Origin: Larix kaempferi | Taxonomy: Eukaryota > Streptophyta > Pinopsida > Pinales > Pinaceae | Direction: 5' to 3' | Length of the DNA: 64,000 bases | NCBI GenBank assembly: GCA_027924585.1 | Contig: BSBM01000994.1 | Span: 11,975,001-12,039,000, forward strand | Shown here: positions 36,109-48,693 of the stretch, piece by piece | Position numbering within the stretch: position 1 is the first letter of the stretch | Layout of the letters: the number at the start of each line of letters is the position of its first letter | Notes under the pieces: model-generated | Seen by the model: only the letters and a program-made list of their open reading frames with translations | Told to the model about the DNA's origin: nothing | Database searches by the model: none | Position numbers and translations under genes: made by a program

Positions 36109-37880
36109 TAGAGATGCAGGCTAAGGCAATCACTGGTACAGACAACGTTCACTGAGTTTTATTTTAAACCCCAGGTCTAAACCCTTCTTACTTCATAAAC
36201 CCAAAATCCTGGCGAATACCATTTTCAGCAAGAATTGAACCCATTTTGGGGACAACAAACATTACGGTATCCATTACAAAAGTTTAGCTACTTTAGACCA
36301 ATTCTTAAAACATAGGTCATATTTATGAATCTCCATCTAAACAATAAAATCAAGTTCCTTCACACAGTATTAATGTTAAGCAAATGTCAAGGCATTTGGC
36401 CTCTTCTAAAAACACCGATAATTCCTTCTCAGATAGATCTTGGAAACGAAACATCTGCCATCAAGGGTTTCAAAATACATTCCAAATAAATTATACGGTT
36501 GAAATGACAGAGATATCATAAGCAGCAACAGAAAACCTTAAACATAATTTTAGGAAGAAACTGGTAAGACCCAGTATTTCTACTTCTCCTTCCAAACACC
36601 ATAATTATAGTTTCCCCACTATAAGTCACAAGTAACTACGTAGTGACCATATACAGTTCATTACACCAATGAGAACCCTCAAGGGTTTCCTCCATTAACC
36701 AAAGTCAAGTAGATACACTTTATACACACGTCAGTCCAACCCAAAGGGCGACCCCATGGGAGATCCAAAAGAAATTACAGTGAGCCAAAGGCATCACGAG
36801 CTCCCTGACTTACCATGAGATCCAGAGACCAAGAGTTCACCCACCTATAGCAGCCAGTGCAAGCACTCCACGACCTTCACATCTACCAAAAGGACATTAA
36901 AATGACCATAAGTTAAACCTGAGACGTGGTATTTCATACACAGAATAGTTAAAGGAAAACTGAATGGATGGATTCAACGATTACCTGACTGCGAATCGTG
37001 GCCAACTTCCCACACAACACATTTTAGGCCATGGGTGCTCTGACCATGAGCACAGCTCAGGTCAAGAGCACCTACAAACCAAACACAATAGAGAAACCCT
37101 CTCCACCAAGGCAAAAACATGAAAAGAACAAGATTTTAGGAAAAAGGAACGAAGCTTAAACCCCCTCCTCTAGCTGGCTTCCATTTCGCTTCAACATTTA
37201 TTACTGTCAACCACCGTTTTGTACATTGCAATACTTTTATCCCACGCTATATTTTAAGTTCACATTTTGTTAATAGGACCCTTTTTTTGCCACTACCTTC
37301 ATGCCAAGGTTTAACCCTTGAGGACTTCTTCACACTTACACTTTAAAAGGCTCGAACCTTAACATTGATTTGGGTAGCTTAGGGAAATGACAATACACTC
37401 ATACCTACAAAAAAATTGATGATTCAATACATTAGCACATTGCTAAGTAAGTCAAGGAGTTCCTTCAATCACCCTCACCTCTCAGCAGCCCTATCAATGG
37501 TATGTGGTTCAACATCAAAGTTCCCAAGGTGTTACAATTACCATCAACAAGTCCGTCATGCCTGAAGGAAAACATTCAAATAGTTTACAAACCCATTATG
37601 TATATGCAACTTAGAATAAAGAGGGAAATCTTAAGTATTACTCTAGAAACTGTAAACATACTATTAGGGATACATCAACTACCTTACCGTAGCATTTCCA
37701 CAAAGAAAAACAGAACTATTAAAACTATCTTCGTAGAATTCTTTTATTTTCTTAGGTGTTTCCAAAAAAAGTACCGACACAACTTCCCAGTACTGAAGTT
37801 AATTTATAATGCATAATCCATTCTAGGCACTTAGCAGTAGGATAAAATTTTTTATTTTTGATATTTTTCGGGACATTACA
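36109..37880 (-). mobile_element. Probable LTR (minus strand), inserted in the LINE
   Basis: On the minus strand, sequence from 37880 starts TGTAATGTCCCG, the same start as the chromovirus LTR (TGTAATGTCCCC). It abruptly interrupts the LINE reverse-transcriptase frame. A TATAAAG on the minus strand at about 36718-36724 could be the LTR promoter. The other boundary is uncertain: 'CTCTACA' at about 36107-36113 overlaps the CACTA end, and the flanks (AGTAG, ATGGG) do not form a target duplication. It may be a truncated LTR. No gene is seen inside. Confidence 0.5.
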
Positions 37881-38221
37881 ATGGGTTTAAGCCTTACAGC
37901 AATAATCTTTGATATTATTTTGTAATCCAAGTTACACAATTCTATACGCCTGAAATCTCCAAAAGTGGTTGGCTTACCAACTTTGGGGATTAAAGTTAAA
38001 AAAGTAGAATTTAGACTGTTTGATATATACCCCTCCAATCTTAAGAATTCAATCATTTCCCAAAGGTCATGACCCATGACATAAAAAAACTCTATAAACT
38101 GCTCAACTGTCCACCCATCAAGGCCAGGGCTTTTGTCCTCGGCAAATTTTTTCAAGATCATCTCAATCTCCTGAACAGTGACTTCTTTACACAATTCTGC
38201 AGCAATGTTCTCTTCAACCAT
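37881..38221 (-). pseudogene. LINE ORF2, beginning of reverse transcriptase
   Basis: Open for about 113 codons. It reads 'EMILKKFAEDKSPGLDGWTV' and 'TLIPKVGKP', then 'CNLDYKIISKIIAVRLKPI', which are reverse-transcriptase blocks 0-2 of plant L1 elements. After 'RLKPI' the family would continue with the palm; instead the sequence becomes the LTR-like start at 37880. Confidence 0.85.
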
Positions 38222-38638
38222 AAAAGGATAAAGTCTAGCCTCCTTTCACTGATCATTGAGATTGTGAATATTAGAATCAATGTAAGCCTTATTGAAATGT
38301 TCTTTAGCATTATATTGTAACTCCTCCAGACGAGAAATGATATTCCTTGAAGAATCGTTTAATTCCCAAATGGTGTTAACATTTTTTGGATGGGTGAAAA
38401 ATGCATGGAAAAATTACGTGTTTCTATCTCCTACTTCGATCCATAAAGCCCTACTTTTTAATCTCCACTCTAATTCTTCTTGAGTAAGCAGCTCATCCTT
38501 TTTGTTTTAGAGTTCCTTTAATTTCTTTCCAATCTCCACATCACAATCCTCCTTAATATTCAACTTTGTCAACTCCTGAAGTTGAACCTCCAACTTTCTA
38601 ATTTCACAATGATCTGCCTTCTGTTTTCTTTTGATCCA

Positions 38639-39492
38639 CTATGTTACAATACCCTTGAGTCTACGAAGTCTTTCAACAAATGAATCCATAGGATTCAGAT
38701 CAGGATCCCTTTCATCTTTTACCCAAAAATCTCTGATTGTATTGCAGAAGTCTTCATTCTTCATCCAAGAGCAATTAAATTTGAAAGGATATTTGATTTT
38801 ACATATAGTGTCATCAAACTGAAAATATGAAAACTTAGAATCACCAACCCAAGATCTATGCCTTCCCCACATATTTAAAAGATCAACTTTAACTAAAAAA
38901 TGATCCAGTCTTTTATGTATGCCCTCACAGCTATCTCGTCCATTGGTCCAAGTCGGCATGAGTGTACCTGGTACAATGTCCACCAACTCATAAGTATCCA
39001 ATAATGAATTGAAATACCCTGCCCATGCATCTAGCCTAGCATGTGACCCCCAAATTTCCCCAGTGCCTCTAGTGAAATTAAAATCTATAGCTATGATAAG
39101 ATGTGAATTGTTTAAGATACCAGAGTTGCATAGATTATTCCAGAAAGGCTCTCAGTCTCTATAAGGGCTGTATAGATTCAAAACCGAAAGAGGATGGTTT
39201 GTAAAGTGTATAATCCCTCCCAATATATGCCCCAAGATGTATTAAAGGTTCGAAAATCATAAAACTTAGGATTCCATCCCACCAATAATCCTCCCGACAA
39301 ACCCTGAGCATTGGTTGCAGAGAATTCCCACCGAGGGAGAATGGATGACATTGGCTTGATCGCCACATAATCAAGACACATGGTTTCCTGTAAAAGAATC
39401 AAAGATAAACTAGTATCTTGAATAAGATGGGTTAAGGCCCTAGTCCGGGAACCCTTTCCCATACCCCGAATATTGAGTGATAAAATTGACAT
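38639..39492 (-). pseudogene. LINE ORF2, APE-type endonuclease
   Basis: 39492-39178 opens with 'MSILSLNIRGMGKGSRTRAL' and 'LILLQETM' (N7 and E36 are the conserved metal-site residues of exo/endo/phosphatase nucleases) and includes 'GGLLVGWNPKF'. After frame changes, 39001-38639 continues with 'TWTNGRDSCEGIHKRLDHFL', the usual carboxy-terminal block of this domain. The enzyme nicks target DNA to prime reverse transcription. At least one frameshift and several stops lie between the two blocks. Confidence 0.83.
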
Positions 39493-40319
39493 TAAGAACC
39501 TCCTTCTAGAGGCAGACCTGCTCTAAGCGCCTCATCAAAACTATCAGTTTTATCAGCATTCCTGGTCACTTCACCAATATCTAACCTCGCTGACAAGGGA
39601 ATGAAAGTATCCCCCTCCATCAAATATTTTGTCCCCTGCTTTTTCTGAGCTTTCCAGATCGTAACAATACTAAATCTATTGGATGGGATAGGCTTGAAAA
39701 AGGGTTTATTAGATGGGTTTTTTTTAACAGACAGTCAAAGGTGTAAGGGTGTCTGTAATGTTCATCTTCCCTTCCATAGAAGTCCCATAATCCCGAATAT
39801 TTATAGACGAGGCCAAAATAATTAGAGAAAGGGTCAAATTCTCATCCAAAGTAACCTCGGTATCTAAAACGCAATCAAACGAATCCAAATTGATAGGGGA
39901 AAGGAGAGTCCCACTGTTAGGAGGTTTCAAGGCATGGACTCTATTTGAAAAAACAACATTTTTTGATGATGTAGGAATAGCCTGAGATTTAGGGCTTAAC
40001 CTAATACCTGGGGAAGTATTAGAGGATACGATGATAGGGTTACAGGGAGGATTGGCTTCAAATTTAAAACGACAATTTTCTCATGAGATAATCTCCACCC
40101 CATGAGACAGACATCCAGTCTAGAAACCCTAGAAACATCAAATTCTGAATTCAAACATAGTTTCACCCTACCCTATGAAATTATCCTATTAAGGGAATCT
40201 TCCTCATGAACACTGAAATTTAATTCTTTAATTGAAACATCTTTATAAAGGGTAATATTGTGATTTGTGAACTTACCCTAAGAGGCCAAGACTAGAGTGG
40301 ATTCAACCGACAAATTGCA

Positions 40320-41281
40320 TCACTCAACCACAGGGGTAAGGTTCTCCGATTTTGAAACAAAATCCCCTGAATCCTTCACCAGTAAATTTGGACAGCGAGC
40401 CATCACATGCCCGATCTCCCTGTAGTTGTAACATCTGAAAGGCATCCGAAAATAGTCCAATTTCTGAAGAAATTTGATCTTGCCCCAAACAATTTCAATA
40501 GAGGTCGGAAGTCCTCTTCCTAGGTCAAGCTCCACCATGACCCTAGCCACCATTCGGTCCACCCCATGTAAAGAACGTTTATTAGTGCGCACAAAGGTGC
40601 CAAATTGATTAGCAAGCCCAATTAAGATATTTTCAGTACAAAGGGTGATGGGAAACCATGGGAGCAACATCCATAAATGTCTCTTCGACTGTTGTTCTCG
40701 TAATGGATCAAATGCTAAATGCCAATGCTTCAGGAAGATCGAGCCATCTTTGAAACACCATTTGCGATTGAGAATAGTGCCAATATGTTCAGCCTCTAGG
40801 AGTATGAACAGAATCCATCAATTGGGAAAAATGTTTACCCTTGGTGTAAGGCCCAATAATGGTGTCCAGTTACTCTGAACCCACTCCAAGATCTCTGCCT
40901 TAGATCCAGATGTAAATTCTAGACGTTGTACCAAAAAACGCCCGGATAGCATTTCGACTCTATCAATATTCGTATTTTCTTCAATAACAAATTGGTGCAG
41001 CTGATCCCATGCCTTAATTGCTTTGATCCTATGTCTGCTTCATGCCATAGGCCCACGAAGTCCCAACCTTTGCGTAACAGACTCCGGCAAACCCTCAACT
41101 CATATAGAAGGCACACTTGTCTGCAGTGCTTCACACTGATGATCCAGCGACGAAGTTTGAACACTCTCCGAAGACTCCAGAAAAGACCCCGATAGCTATC
41201 ATCCCCAGGAGATCGGAAAATGTGAAAAGTATTGTGATGTGACATTCTGACCTTTAACCCAAAAAACCCTCGACACGTCAC
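40320..41281 (-). pseudogene. LINE ORF1, gag-like RNA-binding protein with CCHC knuckle
   Basis: The piece 40670-40320 reads 'VDRMVARVMVELDLGRGLP', 'VWGKIKFLQKLDYFRMPFRC' and 'CYNYREIGHVMARCPN'. This is the DUF4283 plus zinc-knuckle architecture of plant LINE ORF1. The knuckle should be C-x2-C-x4-H-x4-C, but the second Cys is Tyr, so zinc binding is likely lost. The upstream piece 41281-40919 is in another frame and has no clear motif. Confidence 0.75.
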
Positions 41282-41828
41282 CTTACTTTGAAAATAGCCC
41301 CGCTAGGTGATGTTAGAGGAAAGATACAGAAATGGACAAGTGGCTACCAAAAAACAACTAGTGAACCTACTAACCAAAGGGTGAAATAAAAAAATATGGG
41401 TTGAGAAAACGTATTGATAAAAATCCACCCAAAGGATCAAAAGCTAAAAACCCTAAATCATCAAAACCCAGAGCTCTCGAAATAAAATAACCCTTGAACA
41501 AAAAGTGGAATATTAGAATAAAAAGATTGCTAAACCTGAAATCAAACCTTAAGGACATGGCACCCATTTACTACATAAAATTAACCTAAAGCCAAAGACC
41601 GAAGAAAACAAAACTGGAGCATCAACGTAAGCCCTATTCCCACTTTTTTTATACTTGGCTAGTACTGGGTTGGTTATAAATGAAGCAGCTTGACTCCAAG
41701 TTGTTGATACCTCAAACATCATCTCTCCAATCCTCATCCTCAGCCCAATATTGCAGAAAAACGGATAAAAACCGAAAAAACCCTAGCTAGAACCCCATCC
41801 TTGTCCTCATGCCCTAAAGCGAGAAGTA

Positions 41829-41972
41829 AATGTTGTTTTTGATAAAAGTTACTCAAGTTGTGATCATGGTTAACTACTCTAACAACACGTCTATCACATG
41901 CTCAATTGATAAAAGTTACTCAAGTTGTGATCATGGTTAACTACTCTTACAACAAGTCTATCACATGCTCAA
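41829..41972. repeat. Tandem duplication, 67-bp unit x2
   Basis: 'GATAAAAGTTACTCAAGTTG' with 'TGATCATGGTTAACTACTCT' occurs at about 41839 and again at about 41906, with a few differences. Confidence 0.85.
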
Positions 41973-41984
41973 TTTAAAACCCTC

Positions 41985-42500
41985 TATTTTTATGGAAGGT
42001 TTATAAAACTTGTAATACGATTGTGCATTTAGTCCATGTTTTTCATTAATAAGTTTATTAAATAAAAAAAAATTAAAACCACTTATTTTTTAATGTGGCT
42101 TCATAACTCAAAGTTGTAGTACTATCAAATGCTCAATCTATTTTCATCCAGGTTTTATAAAACTTGTAATAACATTGTGCATTTAGTTAATGTTACTCAT
42201 TAATAAGTTTATCAAATAAAGAAATATAAAACTACTTATTTATTTTTATGAAAGGTTTATAAAACTTGTAATACGATTGTGCATTTAGTCCATGTTTTTC
42301 ATTAATAAGTTTATTAAATAAAAAAAAATTAAAACCACTTATTTTTTAATGTGGCTTTATAATTCAAAGTTGTAATACTATCAAATGCTCAATCTATTTT
42401 CATCCAGGTTTTATAAAACTTGTAATAATGTTACTCATTAATAAGTTTATCAAATAAAGAAATATAAAACTACTTATTTTTTAATATAGGTTCGTAATTG
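41985..42500. repeat. Tandem duplication, about 255-bp unit x2
   Basis: The unit starting 'TTTTTATGGAAGGTTTATAA' at about 41987 is repeated at about 42242 and contains 'ACGATTGTGCATTTAGTCCA' and 'GGTTTTATAAAACTTGTAAT' both times. Each unit itself has an internal half-repeat around 'TATAAAACTTGTAATA'. Confidence 0.88.
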
Positions 42501-42935
42501 AAGGTTGTAATAGAACTTTATGTGTGATTAATAATGAACTCCACAAACAATAAATTCACAAGAACATTAATGCATCTTCTAACAATAAATCTTTTAAGCA
42601 ACAAAGAACTAATAATGCAGCTACATATAATATCCCTTGGAAATTAATAGAGAAGAAAACTTGTTAGAAAATTACAAAAAAATCAAGACTAAGTGATAAC
42701 GGTAAATAAATAAAAATTATTTCTCTTCCCAAAGCATCATAATCCTTCTACTCTCCATTGCAATCACGATATCACTTTATCAAATCATTATTACACAATG
42801 AAACCTTCCATCTCTCTTCGTATGTTTCTTTCTCATTGAAACCTGCCATCTCTTTCCATGTCTTGGGGGTTTGGCGAGAGAACAATATATAAATGAATTT
42901 TGAAGAACAATATATAAATGAATTTTGCAGCATCA

Positions 42936-43079
42936 ATGGGTTCTATGGATACCTAGCATCCTAGCTTTGAGAGTTAAATTGCTATGGGTTCTATGGATAC
43001 CTAGCATCCTAGCTTTGAGAGTTAAATTGCTATGGGTTCTATGGATACCTAGCATCCTAGCTTTGAGAGTTAAATTGCT
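42936..43079 (+). repeat. 48-bp perfect tandem repeat x3
   Basis: The unit begins 'ATGGGTTCTATGGATACCTA' and ends 'GTTAAATTGCT'; three copies are identical. Because 48 is a multiple of three it stays open and would encode a 16-residue repeat (WVLWIPSILALRVKLL). No gene context supports translation. Perfect identity suggests recent slippage or expansion. Confidence 0.95.
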
Positions 43080-43767
43080 ATGTCATGTTGTTAATCCAAC
43101 AATCAAATATATACTAACTTATACTAAGTTATGGGGATGAATGAAACACGTTCATCCTTCCTTCATAGCAATAGACACATTCATGGACATTTAGAAAATA
43201 TAGTTTTGATGAAAGAAGAGAATGTTAGAGCTTGTGGAGTGTTACATATTAATTTGGGAGAAAAAAAGTGTTCATGCTCTTTATCTAAATTAATCAATAA
43301 TAAATAATGACAATGTTAATCTTCAACTAGATAATTGAAATTAACTTTTTTAGGCGAATACAAATTGAGGAAGGAAGTAAATTGTTGCCAAATATAGTCA
43401 TAATAAGAAACACTAAACATGAAAGAACCCACACGAAGGAACACACAGTGAATGTTAGTTTTAGTAACCTTCTCACTCGGAGTGTAACGAAAGAATGAAA
43501 AATAAATTCCAACCTAAAGGGCACAAGGGAAATTAGTTAAGGCTGGAGCTTATTGTGAAATTCAAGGTGAACATTTAAAAAAAAAGGCAAATCATTGGTT
43601 GCATGTCTACAGAGTAACTTGTTGGGGTTGGATGTCACTAAGAAGTGAGGATGCCAATTTTACTTCTTGAAACAACTTTTATCACCAATTTAAGCTTGAA
43701 AAACCTTCCTTAAGTTCAAAATAGTAAATCGTTCCCTTACAGAACTTTTATCACCAATTTAAGCTTG

Positions 43768-46700
43768 AAAAACCTTCCTTAAGTTCAAAATAGTAAATCA
43801 TTCACTTACAAGATTGTCTTGAGAATTTGTTTGCTTGGGAAGGCTAGTTAACCTTCAAAGTGACTCATTTTATTTCTTTAAACATGTTTCTACCTCGGGG
43901 ATCTTGTTGGTCTCTAGAGTGATCAATTTAACTATACATGCCAAGAATAGTATCTCAAAACCAAAGATGTGTTGATACTCCAACACCATTAACTCAAAGA
44001 GTTGTTTTTTGGTTGAATTTTATTGAGGTAGATTTATGACTTAGAAGGGTTATTGGTTTTACATACTTCATTTAGATAATAATATTTCAATTCAAATAAC
44101 CTCTCACTTTACATGGTTTCATCACCACTTGTGCTAAGTTTAAATCTTGAGGCAATTATGATCTAAGTAAAGTCAATAAATTTAGCAAGAAGAATAACTT
44201 AGACTTGTGCATGACCTACTAACTAACATATAGAGTTAAAATTAATGAAATCCAAAACCAATCAATTTTAATACATGCACATGCATTTGTCTTCTCTACT
44301 TCATAAACATACGACTCCCCATTAAATATTGAAAATTCAATAAGTCAAAAGGATCGCATAGAAGAGATAATACTATTATCAACACTTAGGTAAACATTAT
44401 ACTCCTCACTTTGTTTGTTACCTTTCAATAGATGTGAAACAAGCATAAACTTCTTATAAAGAATTAAAATACAATGATTTTTCATACTTTGAGACTCAAA
44501 ATTGGATTATTTCCATTGTATCACAATCATGGACCTCAAAATCATTAGTCTATTCCCTTCTAACATCCCCATACTAGATTTGCTCGAAGGGAAAAACTAA
44601 ACTCAAATATGCCTTCGAGGCTAAAGTATAGTCTTAGCATGGAGCATTGCTTTTATGAATTTAATAGTTTTGCACACGATCATTATACATGGAATATATT
44701 GTTGGATTTGTCTTATTGAATGCATTCTTGGATTTGTCTTGTTGAATGCATTATTATTTATTGTAAATAATCAATTATGTTGGGTTAAGTGTCTCTCAGA
44801 CAAAAATTGAAATAAAAGAGAAACATTACTAAAAATCAGCTATGAGACCTTAAAATTCAAATTCAGGTGATTGATCAATTAAGATAATGAAGGATACCAA
44901 TAATCATCGATTAAGATTTAGACAATGTCTCCCAGATTATTATCAAAATATTTTCCTCCTATTTTTTTCACATTATCAGATTACAATCTCCTGAAATTGG
45001 GCATTCAAAACCAAAAAAAAATTAATCTTCAGAAATAAAACTATGAAATTTCTATGCCTATTTTTTCCTTCAATTTACCTATAAAATCATCTTCAACCCC
45101 TTGTATGTCTTATTAGTGTTCATTATAAACTCTTCTAAAATGAAAATTTACTTAGAACACTTACATATCCATGTGAATGATGATTGCCATCGTGTTTTCC
45201 ACATTTAAAGCATTGCTACCTTTTTTTTTTCTATTCCTGATTTTGGATTATACTTCTTACTATTATATTGAATAGAGATTATTCTAATACACTAAGATTA
45301 GTTCTTGCATTATTAATATCATGATCATAAAGCATAGACATCTTACATGTTACCTCAGATTATATCCATTTATATTATAAGTACAATCAAATAACCATGG
45401 AATGCATGTAAGTACAAAATTATTAAAATTTTCACTAAATAAGAAAAAATATGAAATAAAATGTTTAACCAATTTACAACTTAAGTGACTAATAAACCTT
45501 TGTATCAATAATATGCATAAAAGAAACAACCCGTGAAATAAACTATTTATATTATATAAGTAAATATTTGTGAATTGATAATAATCCTAAAAGATTAACA
45601 ATCTATCAAATAAAATAATCATATTTTAAGATTAAATACATGAATTAATAATAGTCATAAAACATTAACCAGTCATCGAATAAAACAATCATAATAATCC
45701 TAAAACATTAACAACCCATCAAATAAAACAATCATATCATGGCATGAAATTTTTTTTTAAACCAATTTGTAACTTAAGTAATTATTAAACTTTTGTATCA
45801 ATAACATACATAAAATAAAAAAACCCATAAATAAAATAATTATATTATATCATAAACATGTGTGAATTGATAAGAATCCTAAAAAATTAATAACCTATTA
45901 TTTTAGTGTTAAATACTTGTGAATTGATAATAATCCTAATACATTAGCAACCCATTAAATAAAATAATCATATTGTGGAATTAAACATCTGTGAATTGAT
46001 AATAATCTTAAAACATCAAGATCTACACAGAATGAGCTACAAAAGTTAAATTAAACATTTGTGAATTCATAAGAATCCTAAAACATTAACAACCTATTAA
46101 ATAAATTAATCATATAATCATATTTTAGTGTTAAACACTTGTGAATTGATAATAATCCTAAAACACCAGCAACCCATTAAATAAAATAATCATATTATGG
46201 AATTAAACATCTGTGAATTGATAATAATCTACACAGAAAGAGCTACAAAAGTCAAATTAAACATAGTTCACAAAGATTAATAAAATAATTACATTAATAT
46301 TAATTAATAAAGCTTTGAAAAATTAATTAATTTAAGTGAAAATTTCAATATAGTGAAAATAATTAACAAGTCTTGTTTCTCTGAACATGGGAGGCCATGG
46401 GTCAAGTCTTGGAGATGGTGGTTTCCTTACGAAAAACCGCGGATTACCAAACGACGATGTAAAGTCATTTCCATTGTCACTGTCATTGGAGCATAAATAT
46501 CATTGGAGTATAAATAGACAGTAAACTAAAAAGTAGATGATAGACAATAAACGTATTTTTTTCTTTTTCAGAATTCGATAATATCATTTTTGTTCAAACC
46601 ATGATTTTAATTATTTAAATAATCTTTTTTATAATAAAGATGAATTCATGGCACATCCTATTATGCAATTTTAACCAACTAAATTCACAAATATCCATAA

Positions 46701-47130
46701 CTTTAATTAAAAAAATTCATCTAATAATAAAGTCAAATCATCAATGTTTTGGTGGACTCCATAAATATTTCATGAATGATTGGACACTAACCATTCAAGT
46801 GTAGAAATGTCCATGAGCTTCAAATGGCTTCACTAGTTGCCTTTCTATTCCTTTAATCCCACCCAACAAAGTATCTCCACAAAATTAATGGTAATCACCA
46901 AAGAGGAGAACCTACTAGTCTTAAAATCTCCTAATAATCACTTAAAATTCTATGATTATGAATGCAGAAACAACACATTGAAACTTGTATAGTCACCAAT
47001 CGTCCTATACATCGGATGTCCAAAAGCATTGTGCACCACCAGTCGGGAGTCGCGCCAATCAAACTTATTGGGGTATGAAATGAATATGGGCTGCTTTTTA
47101 GAGTTGATATTTTCAATAGTTGGCACACAA
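43768..47130. repeat. Segmental duplication, copy B, left part
   Basis: Collinear with copy A 2411-6050. It is preceded by a short local tandem duplication around 'TTTAAGCTTGAAAAACCTTC' (about 43690 and 43757). Compared with copy A it lacks about 265 bp after 'GATGTAAAGTCATTTC' and has single units where copy A has tandem pairs. At about 47130 the collinearity stops because a unit of about 1.6 kb, present twice, has been introduced. Homology to copy A resumes at 61157. Confidence 0.85.
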
Positions 47131-48693
47131 TTTAATGGATTCTGTGCTCATCTTATAAATGATATATAAAAAATAATAAAATATTATAAAAAAATAACAT
47201 GTTGTCTGAGATCAAATTTAAAATATTTCAAACGACATATATATAAAATTACATGAACGAGATAAATTAAAACCATAAGCATTGCATTACACACTTCGTC
47301 AACATTTCCAGTCTAAAAAAGAGTTTGCACTTATGAGAGTTTTGATCCCTCTTGGGACTTGGTAGATCCCTTTTAGATGGATCTATGGTGGTGTGTATCA
47401 TTATCCATTAACTTGATTCACATTCATTTTATTTACCATTTATGTACTAAATTAATATTATATAAAAGGTAACTTAAAATGAATAAATATCAATGCACTT
47501 CATAATAGGCAAAAATAAATAAATAATGAAGCATAAATAAACAAAACATGATTTTATAATTTTGCACAATTATGCATATAAAAATAAAACAAATATCACA
47601 TAATTATTTTTGTTTGCAAAATTGTTATCATAAAATGGAGGTAAGAGTTACATTATATTTGAATTGAATCAATATCCCCACTAGAAAGCTATATATCTAT
47701 AGGCTTGTCATTATTGTTATAAAATATGCTTGAGTCTTCGTAAATATATGGCACATGTAATCATAATCCATATTTTTAAATAGATGCAAGCCTCTGTAAA
47801 TCGAATCGTTATAAATAATGAATGAAAGTCTCTACAAAATATAGCTCTATATACATTTTTTTGTATGTATCATTTATTCTACAAACTACATAGGCAATTT
47901 TCATTCCAAATGTTGCACACAAATTTCATCTCTCTCAACCCCTTATTTAGTGCTTGCCTTCATTTTAATTCTACATCCCTCACTAAAATTGAACCATGAG
48001 AGAAATATTTAAGAGATGTTCATTTCAATTTCAATGGGAGTTGGACAATTAACCAATACTCTTCAAGTCCAAATCTATATAGATTATTGAAATTATGGGA
48101 TAAATGACTAAATACACATGCAAAAAAATAGTGTGAGAATTACCTCTATAATGCAAATAACTCTCAACCTTTGTTTCCAAGGCCCTCCAACTCCCAACTT
48201 AAAAAAATATGAGTGTCTTACTTTTAGGAAAAATCAATGCAACTTGCAAATGGAAAGGCATGGAAATAATTATAATTTAATGGATGTTTCTATTTTTTTA
48301 ATAAATGTATTATTTGGAAGTTGGAATTTAGAAAGTATAGATTAACAAATCAATGCAACTTGCACATGGAAATAATTTTAATTTAATAGATGTTTCTACT
48401 TATTTAATGAATGTATTCTTTCTAAGTTGGAATTTAGAAAACATAATTTATATAACATAAATATATTAATACTAATATTAAATTAGTAATATAATAACAT
48501 TTTAGGAATTTTTTTGTCCTTCAAAAATAGTAGTAATATAATGACGCTTTAGAAATTGTATTGCCCTTCAAAAATACGTTTTAGAAATTTTATTAGCCTT
48601 CATAAAAGACGGTTAGCTAAAATTTTAAACCGTATTTGACGGTCAAAAAGCCCCATGATGGCCATTTTGCCCATCAAATTCCATCACTGCTTG
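47055..48693. repeat. Tandem unit T1 (about 1.6 kb)
   Basis: Runs from 'CCAATCAAACTTATTGGGGT' to 'CCATCACTGCTTG'. The same unit recurs as T2, split between 54164-54857 and 60301-61155. The first about 105 bp are homologous to copy A (about 5960-6050). The remainder is new sequence with no recognised gene. T1 contains an extra tandem duplication of about 100 bp around 'CAATGCAACTTGCA' (about 48235 and 48350) that T2 lacks. The last 70 bp carry GACGGTCAAA-like words reminiscent of DNA-transposon subterminal repeats. Confidence 0.8.

Larger units (their letters stand above)
37881..41820 (-). mobile_element. Plant L1-type LINE, truncated in the reverse transcriptase
   Basis: Minus-strand order from 5' to 3' is: leader (about 41820-41300), gag-like ORF1 with zinc knuckle (about 41280-40320), endonuclease (39492-38640) and the start of the reverse transcriptase (38221-37881), where an LTR-like sequence cuts it off. 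This is the L1 architecture of plants: RNA-binding ORF1, then APE-type endonuclease and reverse transcriptase in ORF2. All parts carry frame changes and stops. The 3' half, including the catalytic YADD box, RNase H and poly-A tail, is absent. Confidence 0.85.
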
